Of a DNA stretch of 64,000 bases, positions 31,032-39,556 are shown piece after piece (position 1 is the stretch's first letter; each line of letters starts with the position of its first letter). The stretch covers positions 187,255-251,254 of the forward strand of contig NZ_BMIQ01000003.1 of assembly GCF_014642635.1 (NCBI RefSeq), given 5' to 3'. The translations under genes were made by a program, and so were the position numbers. Under the pieces are notes generated by a model, which worked only from the letters and a program-made list of their open reading frames with translations, had not been told where the DNA came from and ran no database searches. The DNA is from Aureimonas endophytica. GTDB taxonomy: Bacteria; Pseudomonadota; Alphaproteobacteria; Rhizobiales; Rhizobiaceae.

Positions 31032-32525
31032 TCAGCCGCGGTCTAGGCAGACGTACTGAATGTCGGTGAAGGCTTCTAGGCCATGGCGCGAGCCCTCGCG
31101 CCCGAGGCCTGACTGCTTGGTGCCGCCGAACGGGATCGGGGCGCCAGTGATCTTCACGCGATTCACGGCGACCATGCCGTAGTCGAGAGCGGCGCTCATG
31201 CGTGACGCGCGGGCGCCGTCCCGCGTGATGAGATAGGCGACGAGGCCGTATTCGGTATCGTTGGCGCGGGCGAGGACCTCCACTTCCGCGTCGAACGGCG
31301 CGAGCGCCGCCACCGGCCCGAAGGTCTCCTCGTGCATGATCGCGGCATCCGGCGGCACGTCAGCTAGAACCGTCGGCTGGAAGAAGAGCGGACCGGCCGG
31401 ATGGCGCCTGCCGCCGCACAGGAGGCGCGCGCCCTTGGCCAGCGCGTCGGCAACGTGCGCTTCGCATTTGGCGACCGCCCGCTCGTGCATCAGGGGTCCG
31501 ATCTGGGCTCCCTCGTGAAGCCCCGATGCCACGGCGAGGGCCTTCGTTCGCTCGGTGAAGGCGATGGCGAATGCATCGTATACCGGACGCTCGATGAAGA
31601 TGCGGTTGGCGGCGAGGCAGTCCTGGCCGGACGTTGCGAACTTCGCATCGACGGCGATCTCCACGGCGCGGTCGATCTCGGCATCGGCGAAGACGATCAG
31701 GGGCGCGTGGCCGCCGAGTTCCATCACCAGCCGCTTGACCGTCGGCGCGCACTGCGCCGCTATCAGTCGGCCGACCTCGGTCGATCCGGTGAAGCTGAGG
31801 GCGCGCACGCGCGCGTCCTCGCACAGCCGCCCGACGATCGTGGCAGCATTGCCGGTCACCACGTTGAAGACACCCGGGGCGAAGCCCGCGCGGCTGGCGA
31901 GTTCGGCGAGCGCCAGCGCCGACAGCGGCGTATGCGCAGAGGGGTGGGCGACCACTGTGCAACCAGCGGCCAGCGCGGCGGCCGCTTTTCGCGTCAGCAT
32001 CGCGGACGGGAAGTTCCAGGGCGTGACGAGGCCTGCGACGCCGACCGGGCGGCGCGTGAGCCGCAAGTCGGCGCCCGGCAGATGCGAGGCGACGCCCTCG
32101 ACGCCGACGCGCTTCGCTTCTTCCGCGTAGAAGGCGACGAAGGACGCGGCGTAGTCGATCTCGCTCCGTGCCTCGGCGAGCGGCTTGCCCTGTTCGAGGG
32201 TCATCAGCAGCGCGAGGTCCTCCCGCATGGCGATGATAGCCTCGTTCCAGCGCATCAAGACGGTCGAGCGTTGCTGCGGCAGGAGGCCGGCCCAGGCCGG
32301 AAAAGCGGCGTGTGCAGCGTTGATGGCCCGAGTGGTCTCGTCAGCTCCGAGCAAAGCGACATGGGCGACGGTCGTCCCGTCCGCCGGATCGGTGACCGCG
32401 AAGCGTTCGCCCGCCTTGCTCGGCATCCAGCCCCCACCGACGAAGGCATCTTGCCGCAGGAGGCGAGGGTCGGCAAGGCGCTCGAGAGTCTCGTGCAAGC
32501 GGCTGCGGGCCGGGTGTGCGTTCAT
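31032..32525 (-). CDS. doeC: semialdehyde dehydrogenase of ectoine catabolism (DoeC/Ssd, GabD-like)
   Basis: 497 residues of the succinate-semialdehyde dehydrogenase type. Catalytic residues are present: N in TPWNFPSAM, E269 in VMELGGHAP and C303 in SGQDCLAAN, with the closing motif GGTKQSGLGREGS. In ectoine loci this enzyme oxidises aspartate-4-semialdehyde to aspartate with NAD(P)+. One oddity: the usual KPA(E)xTP cofactor-binding lysine is replaced (AHPSAHTP, about 193-200). That could shift cofactor preference or lower activity. It lies 90 bp downstream of asnC and 28 bp upstream of doeD. Confidence 0.87.
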   Translation of the reverse strand: MNAHPARSRLHETLERLADPRLLRQDAFVGGGWMPSKAGERFAVTDPADGTTVAHVALLGADETTRAINAAHAAFPAWAGLLPQQRSTVLMRWNEAIIAMREDLALLMTLEQGKPLAEARSEIDYAASFVAFYAEEAKRVGVEGVASHLPGADLRLTRRPVGVAGLVTPWNFPSAMLTRKAAAALAAGCTVVAHPSAHTPLSALALAELASRAGFAPGVFNVVTGNAATIVGRLCEDARVRALSFTGSTEVGRLIAAQCAPTVKRLVMELGGHAPLIVFADAEIDRAVEIAVDAKFATSGQDCLAANRIFIERPVYDAFAIAFTERTKALAVASGLHEGAQIGPLMHERAVAKCEAHVADALAKGARLLCGGRRHPAGPLFFQPTVLADVPPDAAIMHEETFGPVAALAPFDAEVEVLARANDTEYGLVAYLITRDGARASRMSAALDYGMVAVNRVKITGAPIPFGGTKQSGLGREGSRHGLEAFTDIQYVCLDRG

Positions 32526-32615
32526 CGGGACCTCCCTCGGGTGCGCCCCGAAGTTAGCCCCGAGACGCCGGAGGATCAGTCCGAAACGGACAGGACGCAG
32601 AGACGGGCCCTCTTT

Positions 32616-33134
32616 TTACGCCACCGGCGAAGGAGGATTCCTCTCGTCCGATGTCCGGCCGACAGCGAAGAGGTCCGCTGGCGGATCGATGCCGTCCTTT
32701 ACGACCTTGGTCACGACGTAGGTGAAGTAGCGCTGGATACCGATCTCGCGTTCCAGCCATCCGTCGACCAACCGCTGATAGGCTTCGACGTCCCGCGCCA
32801 CGACCTTCAGCACGTAATCGACTCCGCCTCCTGTCGACCAGCATGACACGACCTCAGGTTCCGTCCGCATCGCGCGTTCGAATCGGTCGAAATCCGCCTG
32901 CCGATGGCCGCCGAGCGTGACCTCCACGATCACCGTGGTGATCGGAGCCACCAGCCGCCAGTCGATCCGGGCGTGGTAGCCCGCGACAATTCCCGCTTTT
33001 TCCAGCCGCTTCAGCCGCATCCAGCATGGGGTCGCGGACAGGCCGACGCGTTCGGCGAGCGCTGTCTTGGCAATCCGGCCTTCGCGCTGGATCTCGGCCA
33101 GGATTTTGACGTCGATTGCATCAAGCTGGTGCAT
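32616..33134 (-). CDS. asnC: Lrp/AsnC-family regulator of ectoine catabolism (DoeX/AsnC_Ect)
   Basis: 172 residues from ATG 33134 (MHQLDAIDVKIL); upstream in-frame codons lie within the promoter. The N-terminal winged helix (about 1-60: LDAIDVKILAEIQREGRIAK, RVGLSATPCWMRLKRLEKAG) is followed by an AsnC ligand-binding/oligomerisation domain (about 65-150, with VDYVLKVVARDVEAYQRLV). An asnC gene next to ssd and atf is a constant part of many ectoine/hydroxyectoine utilisation loci. It probably senses a pathway intermediate and binds the TTGTTG/CAACAA palindrome just upstream of its own start. Confidence 0.9.
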   Translation of the reverse strand: MHQLDAIDVKILAEIQREGRIAKTALAERVGLSATPCWMRLKRLEKAGIVAGYHARIDWRLVAPITTVIVEVTLGGHRQADFDRFERAMRTEPEVVSCWSTGGGVDYVLKVVARDVEAYQRLVDGWLEREIGIQRYFTYVVTKVVKDGIDPPADLFAVGRTSDERNPPSPVA

Positions 33135-33151
33135 GGCTGCCCGAAAAAAAT

Positions 33152-33170
33152 TTGTTGCGGACGCCAACAA
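33152..33170. promoter_or_regulatory. candidate AsnC operator
   Basis: TTGTTG-CGGACGC-CAACAA is an exact inverted repeat 18 bp upstream of the asnC start, in the 83-bp gap shared with enuR. Lrp/AsnC proteins bind interrupted palindromes of this size, so autoregulation is likely. Confidence 0.5.
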
Positions 33171-33190
33171 TGCGACGTCCTCTTGTCGAA

Positions 33191-33223
33191 TGTCATGATT
33201 TCAGGAAACGTGCATTCATGACA
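33191..33223. promoter_or_regulatory. candidate EnuR operator overlapping the enuR start codon
   Basis: TGTCATGA (33191-33198) and its reverse complement TCATGACA (33216-33223) are exact arms 25 bp apart, and the second arm includes the ATG of enuR. The related elements TGTCATGA and TGACATGA recur upstream of ehuA (34639 and 34662). MocR regulators bind paired half sites. Recurrence at exactly the two promoters of the locus supports EnuR repression and autoregulation. Confidence 0.6.
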
Positions 33224-34600
33224 ATGTGGTTCATCGATCAGACTGCCCTGAAGCGTCCCGTCTACCTGTCGCTGGCCGACCAGATCAATCGGGCTATCTC
33301 CGACGGTCGGCTGGCGGATGGAACGCGCCTGCCGCCGCATCGGGTTCTTGCCGACAGCCTGAACGTATCGGTCCAGACCGTGAGTCGCGCCTATGAGGAA
33401 CTCATCCGGCGCGGTCTCCTGTCCGGCGAGACGGGGCGTGGAACCTTTGTCCGGCGCGAGGAGCCGGTCGGCCAACTTCCCTATATTCCCGAGCGGTTCG
33501 GCGAGGTTATCGACCTGTCGATCCTGAAGCCGGTGTGCGAGACGATGCATCTCGACCGGATGAAGTTGGCGCTTGCCGATCTCTCGAGCGACCTGCCGCC
33601 GAGCGTCGCCCTGTCGTTCCGGCCGAACGTGATCTTTCCCCGACACAGAGCGGTCGCGTCGGACTGGCTGCGGCTGTGCGGGCTAGACGTCTCGCCACAA
33701 AACGTCTGTCTAACGAACGGTGCCACGGCGGGCATGACGATCGCGCTTATGAGTGTGGTGCAGACCGGCGCCGTAGTGGCGACCGAGGCGATCGGGCATC
33801 ATACGCTGACGCCGCTGGCCGCCTATCTCGGGCTGAAGCTCGCCGCGGTCGAGATCGACGACGACGGGATCGTGCCGGACGCCCTCGACGCGTTGTGCCG
33901 CACCGAGGGGGTGCGGGCGGTGTTCGTCCAGCCCTCGGGGATCAATCCGACCGCGGCGGTTATGAGCGTGGGACGGCGCGAGGCGATCGCAGCGGTGGCC
34001 CAAGCGCACGACCTCGCGATCATCGAAAACGACGGGCTCGGCCCCCTGGTGGAGGATCGTCCTCCGCCGCTCGCCGCGTTCGCACCGGAGCGAACGCTCT
34101 ACGTGACTAGCTTCACGAAGATCGTGATGCCTGGCCTGCGCACCGGCTATCTTGCCGTGCCCGACCGGATGTTAGCCGCAGTGACCAACCGCCACCTTGT
34201 GACCAACTGGATCGCGACGCCGCTGATCGCCGAGATCGCAACGCGTTGGGTGGCAGACGGCACCGCGATCGAACTCGTGCGCTGGCAGCGTGGCGCATTG
34301 CGCCGGCGCCAGGCGGTAGCCGCCGAGATGCTGGTGGGCATCCCCTATCGATCCCACGCGCAAGCCCTGCATGCCTGGATCCCGCTGGAGAGCCGAGCGG
34401 CGGAGGATCTGCTCGTCGCACAAGCGCGCCTAAGGGGTGTTGCCATTGCGCCTGGCAGATCGTTCCAGACGGGAGCGACGGAGCAGCCTGCGGTGCGTAT
34501 CTCGTTGGGATCGACGACCGAAGAGGAGTTGCGTTCGGGACTTCGGATCATGAGCAATCTGATCCGTAGCGATCCAGAGCCGCTTCTGCTTGCCATCTAG
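33218..34600 (+). CDS. enuR: MocR/GntR-type regulator of ectoine utilisation (EnuR)
   Basis: 460 residues from ATG 33218. The N-terminal GntR winged helix (about 10-80: LADQINRAISDGRL, LPPHRVLADSLNVSVQTVSRAYEEL) is fused to an aminotransferase-I fold (about 110-455). The PLP-binding lysine is K301 in VTSFTKIVMPGLRTGYL, so cofactor binding is expected. EnuR proteins repress ectoine catabolic genes and are relieved when PLP reacts with ectoine-derived diaminobutyrate compounds. Position between asnC and ehuABCD-eut, and matching operators at both gaps, fit that role. Start choice: MTMWFIDQ is the conserved opening; upstream codons fall in the promoter. Confidence 0.92.
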   Translation: MTMWFIDQTALKRPVYLSLADQINRAISDGRLADGTRLPPHRVLADSLNVSVQTVSRAYEELIRRGLLSGETGRGTFVRREEPVGQLPYIPERFGEVIDLSILKPVCETMHLDRMKLALADLSSDLPPSVALSFRPNVIFPRHRAVASDWLRLCGLDVSPQNVCLTNGATAGMTIALMSVVQTGAVVATEAIGHHTLTPLAAYLGLKLAAVEIDDDGIVPDALDALCRTEGVRAVFVQPSGINPTAAVMSVGRREAIAAVAQAHDLAIIENDGLGPLVEDRPPPLAAFAPERTLYVTSFTKIVMPGLRTGYLAVPDRMLAAVTNRHLVTNWIATPLIAEIATRWVADGTAIELVRWQRGALRRRQAVAAEMLVGIPYRSHAQALHAWIPLESRAAEDLLVAQARLRGVAIAPGRSFQTGATEQPAVRISLGSTTEEELRSGLRIMSNLIRSDPEPLLLAI

Positions 34601-34638
34601 GCACGGCATGCTGCGGTAATCGTCAATGCACGCATAAT

Positions 34639-34669
34639 TGTCATGAGATTATTTTCTAAATTGACATGA
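34639..34669 (+). promoter_or_regulatory. candidate EnuR-controlled promoter/operator of ehuABCD-eut operon
   Basis: TGTCATGA (34639-34646) and TGACATGA (34662-34669) form a near-exact direct repeat 23 bp apart, about two turns of DNA, around an AT-rich stretch (GATTATTTTCTAAAT) unlike the flanking GC-rich DNA. The second element extends as TGACATGATTTAGG, very close to TGTCATGATTTCAGG at 33191. It lies 54 bp upstream of the ehuA start. Confidence 0.6.
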
Positions 34670-34722
34670 TTTAGGTTGAGCATCATCGTCGGTGCATCGA
34701 ACGGAACCCAGAAGGGGACGCC

Positions 34723-35508
34723 GTGATCGCTCCGATCATCCGAATCCAGGACGTATCCAAACGCTTCGGCGAGCTGACGGTGCTCGACAAGCTCTCGTTC
34801 GACGTCGCGCCTGGCGAGAAGCTGGCCTTGATCGGCCCGTCCGGTTCGGGCAAGACGACGATCCTGCGCCTCCTGATGACGCTGGAGACGCCGACGGACG
34901 GCCTCGTGCTGGTCGATGGTGAACCGCTGTTCCACAAGCGCCAGGGCGATGCGCTGGTGCCGGCGGATGAGCGACATCTCCATAGGATGCGCGAGAAGAT
35001 CGGCATGGTCTTCCAGCACTTCAATCTCTTTCCGCACAAGTCCGTCTGCGAGAACGTCTGCCTCGCTCCGGTCCTGACGCAAGGCGTGAAGCCGGCGGAC
35101 GCCAAACGTCGCGCGATGGAGCTCCTCGACATGGTGGGCCTGTCGGCCAAGGTCGATGCGATGCCTGCCCAGCTTTCCGGCGGCCAGAAGCAGCGGGTGG
35201 CGATCGCTCGTGCGTTGGCTCTCAGCCCAAAGATCATGCTGTTCGACGAAGTCACATCGGCGCTCGACCCGGAGCTGGTCGAGGAGGTGCTGAACGTCAT
35301 GCACATGCTCGCCCGCGAGACGGACATGACAATGCTTCTCGTTACCCACGAGATGGGTTTCGCCCATGACTTCGCCGACCGCGTCCTCTTCTTTGATCGC
35401 GGCCGGATTGTCGAGGAGGGGGCGCCCGAGGAGATATTCAAGAACCCCCGGCAGGAGCGTACCCAGACCTTTCTTCGAAAGGTCGTCGCGGCCGGGCATC
35501 GCCTCTGA
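34723..35508 (+). CDS. ehuA: ectoine ABC transporter ATP-binding protein EhuA
   Basis: 261 residues from GTG 34723, after GAAGGGG. It is an ABC ATPase of the polar-amino-acid class with Walker [11 protein letters not shown]-loop [10 protein letters not shown], signature LSGGQKQR, Walker [13 protein letters not shown] and H-loop VTHEMGF. An insert ([20 protein letters not shown], about 68-87) between Walker A and Q-loop is typical of EhuA rather than GlnQ. It powers uptake of ectoine and hydroxyectoine with EhuB, EhuC and EhuD, encoded directly downstream. Confidence 0.92.
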   Translation: MIAPIIRIQDVSKRFGELTVLDKLSFDVAPGEKLALIGPSGSGKTTILRLLMTLETPTDGLVLVDGEPLFHKRQGDALVPADERHLHRMREKIGMVFQHFNLFPHKSVCENVCLAPVLTQGVKPADAKRRAMELLDMVGLSAKVDAMPAQLSGGQKQRVAIARALALSPKIMLFDEVTSALDPELVEEVLNVMHMLARETDMTMLLVTHEMGFAHDFADRVLFFDRGRIVEEGAPEEIFKNPRQERTQTFLRKVVAAGHRL

Positions 35509-35542
35509 CACCAGTTCCATTTCAGCCAAGAGGAAGTTCATC

Positions 35543-36388
35543 ATGCGCCTGCATCGCCTCGCCCGCCCCTTGTTTCTTTGCGCATCGCTGAGCCTCGGCC
35601 TTGGCACCGCCTCCGCTCTCTCTGCAGATCTCGACGCACTGAAGGAACAAGGTTTCGCCCGCATAGCGATTGCCAACGAACCGCCCTTCACGGCGGTGAA
35701 GCCGGACGGCACCGTGTCGGGTGCCGCCCCGGACGTCGCGCGGGCCGTCTTCAAGCGCCTCGGTATCGCGGACGTTGTTGCCTCCATCTCCGAATACGGC
35801 GCGATGATCCCTGGCCTTCAGGCCCGTCGCTTCGACGCGGTGACCGCTGGCCTTTTCATGAAGCCCGAACGCTGCAATGCCGTCGCTTATTCCGAACCGG
35901 TCCTATGCGACGCCGAAGCCTTCGCCCTGAAGAAGGGCAACCCGCTCGGTCTCAAAAGCTACAAAGACATCGCGGACAATCCGAACGCCAAGATCGGCGC
36001 GCCGGGTGGCGGCACGGAGGAGCGCCTCGCGCTGGAGGCGGGCGTGCCACGTGACCGCGTCATCGTCGTGCCCGACACGCAGAGCGGCATGACCATGCTT
36101 CAACAGGGCCGCATCGACGTCTATTCGCTGCCCGTCCTCTCGATCAACGCGGCAGTCAAGACGGCGGAAAATCCAGAGATCGAGGTCGTGGCACCCGTTC
36201 AGGGCGCGCCTGTCTATTGCGACGGGGCTGCCTTCCGCAAGCAGGACACGGCGCTGCGCGACGCTTTCGATAAGGAACTGGCCGCGATCAAGGCGTCGGG
36301 TGAGTTCGCCAAGATCATCGAGCCCTATGGCTTCTCGGCCGCCGCGGCAATGTCCACGACGCGCGAGAAGCTCTGCGCCGCGAAGTGA
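35543..36388 (+). CDS. ehuB: ectoine/hydroxyectoine-binding periplasmic protein EhuB
   Basis: 281 residues from ATG 35543 after AGAGGAAG. A signal peptide ending ASALSA precedes a family-3 solute-binding fold that opens with ARIAIANEPPFTAVKPDG and continues VARAVFKRLG, FDAVTAGLFMKPERC and SEPVLCDAEAFAL. These segments match EhuB, in which aromatic and acidic residues (the F of PPF and the E/F pocket) cage the compatible solute. It delivers substrate to EhuCD and is located between the ATPase and permease genes. Confidence 0.92.
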   Translation: MRLHRLARPLFLCASLSLGLGTASALSADLDALKEQGFARIAIANEPPFTAVKPDGTVSGAAPDVARAVFKRLGIADVVASISEYGAMIPGLQARRFDAVTAGLFMKPERCNAVAYSEPVLCDAEAFALKKGNPLGLKSYKDIADNPNAKIGAPGGGTEERLALEAGVPRDRVIVVPDTQSGMTMLQQGRIDVYSLPVLSINAAVKTAENPEIEVVAPVQGAPVYCDGAAFRKQDTALRDAFDKELAAIKASGEFAKIIEPYGFSAAAAMSTTREKLCAAK

Positions 36389-36446
36389 TCTGACGAACGG
36401 ACAGACGGCGGGGCAAGTGCCCGCCGTCCCCGGTGGCAAGGCGATC

Positions 36447-37106
36447 ATGGACATCTGGCTCGGCTATCTCAGGCTCATCCTCGATGGTGCCCTAATCACG
36501 GTGCAGCTCACCATCTACGGCTGCGCCTTCGCTCTGGTCATGGCGTTCCTCGCTGGGCTCGGACGGACCTCCACCATCGCCCCGGTTAAGTGGATGTCTG
36601 TCGCCTACATCGAATTCTTCCGCGGCACTTCGATCTTCGTCCAGCTCTTCTGGGCCTATTACGTGCTGCCGCTGATGGGGTTGGAACTCTCACCGATGCA
36701 GGCGGGTGTCCTGGCGCTGGGGCTCAATGTCGGTGCCTATGGTGCGGAAGTCGTACGTAGCGCAGTCCAGGCGATCGGTCGCGAGCAACGCGAGGCGTGC
36801 GTCGCCCTCAATCTCACTCGCACCCAGTCGCTGCGCCACGTCATCCTGCCCCAGGCGGTCGTCGTGATGCTGCCGACGTTCGGCAACAACGCAATCGAGC
36901 TCCTCAAGGCGACGGCGATCGTCTCCCTCGTCTCGCTCGCTGACATGACCTTCCAGGCCCAGGTCGTGCGCTCGCAGACTGGCTCGACAGCCTTTCCGTT
37001 CCTGACGATCCTGGTTCTCTACTTCATGATGTCCGGCGTCATCACGCTTCTCGTGCGCGCCCTGGAGCGGCGCATGTCCCGCGGTTTCGAGGGGACGCGC
37101 GCCTGA
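36447..37106 (+). CDS. ehuC: ectoine ABC transporter permease EhuC
   Basis: 219 residues from ATG 36447 (MDIWLGYLRLILDGALITVQ); a longer frame overlaps ehuB and was rejected. It has about five transmembrane helices with the polar-amino-acid permease signature (FFRGTSIFVQLFWAYYVLPL) and the EAA loop REACVALNLTRTQSLRHVILPQA. It is 58 bp after ehuB and overlaps ehuD (TGATG), so subunits are probably made in equal amounts. Confidence 0.92.
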   Translation: MDIWLGYLRLILDGALITVQLTIYGCAFALVMAFLAGLGRTSTIAPVKWMSVAYIEFFRGTSIFVQLFWAYYVLPLMGLELSPMQAGVLALGLNVGAYGAEVVRSAVQAIGREQREACVALNLTRTQSLRHVILPQAVVVMLPTFGNNAIELLKATAIVSLVSLADMTFQAQVVRSQTGSTAFPFLTILVLYFMMSGVITLLVRALERRMSRGFEGTRA

Positions 37107-37801
37107 TGGAATGGGATTGGGATTTTGTCTGGCAGATCCTGCCGCAACTCCTCGACGGCGCGAGGATCACGGTACTCGCGACGCTCCTCGGCTTCGCCTT
37201 CGCCGCCGTGTTCGGTCTCGCGCTCGCCGTCCTGCGACGTTCGCGGAACAGACTTCTTTCTTGGTCAACAGCCTCCTTCGCTGAGTTCGTGCGCGGCACG
37301 CCGCTTCTCGTGCAGCTCTACTTCCTGTTCTATATCCTGCCTGATCTGGGGATCACCCTGTCGCCGTTGACGGCCGGCGTGATCGGCCTCGGCATCCACT
37401 ACGGCACCTACACGGCCGAGGTCTATCGCGCCGGCATCGACAACGTGCCGCGCGGGCAGTGGGAAGCGGCTAGGGCCTGCAATCTCACCGCGGTTCAGGC
37501 TTGGCGGCACATCGTCCTGCCGCAGGCGATTAAGCCCATGGTGCCGGCGCTCGCCAACTACTTCATCGCCATGTTCAAGGAAACGCCGCTTCTGTCGGCG
37601 ATCACCGTTCTGGAACTCATGAACCAGGCGCGCTCCATCGCCAACTACAACTATCGATACATCGAGCCGATCACGATGGTAGGCGCGTTCTTTCTCTTAA
37701 TCAGCCTTGCGTCGGTGGTGCTGATCCGTCTGATGCAGCGCCACTGGGGCCGGCTCGGCCGGCTCGGGTCTGTCCGGCGCGAAACCGTGATGCCCTCATG
37801 A
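37106..37801 (+). CDS. ehuD: ectoine ABC transporter permease EhuD
   Basis: 231 residues from ATG 37106, overlapping the ehuC stop. It is the second permease of the family-3 importer, with EFVRGTPLLVQLYFLFYILP and the EAA loop WEAARACNLTAVQAWRHIVLPQA. It forms the channel with EhuC in the inner membrane. Its last codons overlap eutA (ATGA), tying transport to catabolism in one operon. Confidence 0.92.
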   Translation: MEWDWDFVWQILPQLLDGARITVLATLLGFAFAAVFGLALAVLRRSRNRLLSWSTASFAEFVRGTPLLVQLYFLFYILPDLGITLSPLTAGVIGLGIHYGTYTAEVYRAGIDNVPRGQWEAARACNLTAVQAWRHIVLPQAIKPMVPALANYFIAMFKETPLLSAITVLELMNQARSIANYNYRYIEPITMVGAFFLLISLASVVLIRLMQRHWGRLGRLGSVRRETVMPS

Positions 37802-38571
37802 ACCCACACATCCTGTCCCTGCCGCTCGCCTTCGACGCGCGGGCGATCGAGAAGCGCGTCGGCCTAATCCTCTTGGCGACCGACCATTCGACAGAAGCAG
37901 ATTTCGCCCGTCTCGTTGCCGGGCCGCGGATCGGCCTGTTCGCGACGCGCGTCGAATATGCCAACCCGGTGACACCCGAGAACTTGCGTCGCATGGAGCC
38001 TCGCCTCGGTGCGGCGGCTGCGTTGCTCCTGCCAGACGAATCTCTGGATGCAATCTGTTTTTCCTGCACCTCCGCCTCCGTCGCCATCGGCGATGCGGCG
38101 GTGGAGGCGGCGATCACGGCCGCCAAGCCTGAAGTGCCTATCATCACGCCGCCGGACGCGGCTGCCCGCGCTCTCACGCAGTTCGGAGCGCGGCGCATCA
38201 GCCTCCTGACGCCCTACACAGTCGAGACCACGGCTGGCATGGCTAACTACTTCGAAGCCCGGGGTTTCGATCTCGCCTCCGTCACCTGCCTCGGGCTCGA
38301 GGACGACCGAGAGATGGCCCGCATTGCCCCAGCGTCGCTGGTCGAGGCGGCGGTCGCGGCGACAGATCGTCAGGCCGAGGCGCTCTTCGTTTCCTGCACC
38401 GCCCTGCGCTCCGCCATGATCGCTTCGAACGTCGAGGCGCGTATCGGCCGGCCCGTTGTCACCAGCAATCAAGCCACCGCGTGGGCTTGCCTCGGCCTAT
38501 GCGGTGTCGCTCCTGCGCTGAGGTTGAACGCCGGGCGTCTGTTCGACCTGCCCTTCGGTCAGGCGGCCTAA
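37798..38571 (+). CDS. eutA: EutA, Asp/Glu-racemase/maleate-isomerase-fold enzyme of hydroxyectoine catabolism
   Basis: 257 residues from ATG 37798 inside the ehuD stop. It has an arylmalonate decarboxylase/Asp-Glu racemase fold with a pair of cysteines at symmetry-related positions: CFSCTSASVAIG (about 82-93) and FVSCTALRS (about 198-206), plus LLTPYTVETTAGMANYFE. In ectoine loci EutA, with EutB and EutC, is proposed to process hydroxyectoine into ectoine, EutA handling stereochemistry. That three-step scheme is from the family literature; here it is inferred from gene order. Confidence 0.88.
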   Translation: MNPHILSLPLAFDARAIEKRVGLILLATDHSTEADFARLVAGPRIGLFATRVEYANPVTPENLRRMEPRLGAAAALLLPDESLDAICFSCTSASVAIGDAAVEAAITAAKPEVPIITPPDAAARALTQFGARRISLLTPYTVETTAGMANYFEARGFDLASVTCLGLEDDREMARIAPASLVEAAVAATDRQAEALFVSCTALRSAMIASNVEARIGRPVVTSNQATAWACLGLCGVAPALRLNAGRLFDLPFGQAA

Positions 38572-38575
38572 TCCG

Positions 38576-39556
38576 ATGCCCGTCGTGCCTCTTGCCGACA
38601 TCCAGCGTGCGGCCGAGCGGATCCGCTCGTCGGTGGTGCGCACCCCGCTCGAAGCCTCGGCGAGCCTGTCGCGCCTCGTGAGCGTCCCGGTCCATCTCAA
38701 GATGGAGCATCGGCAGCGCACTGGCGCCTTCAAGCTGCGCGGAGCGGCCAACGCCGTCCTCTCGCTTCCGCCCGGCACCCGGGGCGTCGTCGCTGCCTCC
38801 ACCGGGAACCACGGCCGGGCGCTGGCCCATGCCGCGCGAGAGGCCGGGCTTGCCTGCACCATTTGCTTGTCGCACCTCGTGCCCGCCAACAAGGTGGCGG
38901 CCGTGGAGGCGCTCGGGGCGAGAGTTCATGTCCACGGCGCCAGCCAGGACGATGCGCAGCGCGAGGCCGACCGTCTGGAACGCGACGAGGGTCTGGTCGC
39001 CGTTCCGCCTTTCGACCACGCGGCAATCGTCGCTGGGCAGGGAACGATCGGCCTCGAGATCGTCGAGGACCTGCCGGACGTCACCGCCGTTCTCGTTCCC
39101 CTCTCCGGCGGTGGGCTGATCGCCGGAGTCGCCGCCGCAGTGAAGGCCCTCGCGCCCGATGTCCGCATCGTGGGTGTCTCGATGGAACGCGGCGCCGCCA
39201 TGGCTGCGAGCCTTCGGGCCGGCCATCCGGTCGAGGTCGCAGAGCTGACGACGCTGGCCGACTCCCTTGGCGGCGGCATCGGCCTTGCCAACCGCTGGAC
39301 CTTCGACGCCGTGCGCGAGCTGGTGGACGAGGTGGTTCTCCTGACCGAGGCAGAGATCTCCGCTGGCGTCCGCTACATCTATCAGGAAGAGCACGAGGTC
39401 GTGGAGGGGGCGGCGGCCGTCGGCGTCTCCGCGCTCCTGTCCGGCCGCTTCCGGCCACGTGGGGCGACGGTCGCGCTTCTGTCGGGCCGCAATATCGATC
39501 CGGCTCTTCATCTTCGCATCCTGAACGGCGCGGACGCTTTGGAGGTAGGCGCCTGA
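38576..39556 (+). CDS. eutB: EutB, PLP-dependent threonine-dehydratase-like enzyme
   Basis: 326 residues from ATG 38576. It is a fold-type II PLP enzyme: K53 in GAFKLRGAAN binds PLP, with STGNHGRALAH as the asparagine loop and VPLSGGGLIAG as the phosphate cradle. The C-terminal serine position is in LLSGRNID. Related to serine/threonine dehydratases, it is proposed in hydroxyectoine degradation to eliminate water. It starts 4 bp after eutA and its TGA overlaps the start of eutC. Confidence 0.9.
   Translation: MPVVPLADIQRAAERIRSSVVRTPLEASASLSRLVSVPVHLKMEHRQRTGAFKLRGAANAVLSLPPGTRGVVAASTGNHGRALAHAAREAGLACTICLSHLVPANKVAAVEALGARVHVHGASQDDAQREADRLERDEGLVAVPPFDHAAIVAGQGTIGLEIVEDLPDVTAVLVPLSGGGLIAGVAAAVKALAPDVRIVGVSMERGAAMAASLRAGHPVEVAELTTLADSLGGGIGLANRWTFDAVRELVDEVVLLTEAEISAGVRYIYQEEHEVVEGAAAVGVSALLSGRFRPRGATVALLSGRNIDPALHLRILNGADALEVGA

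Noticed and set aside
38863-39555. Extended N-terminus for EutC reaching back to 38863
   Set aside because: The extension is an out-of-frame reading of eutB. EutC homology starts at ATG 39556, which overlaps the eutB stop.
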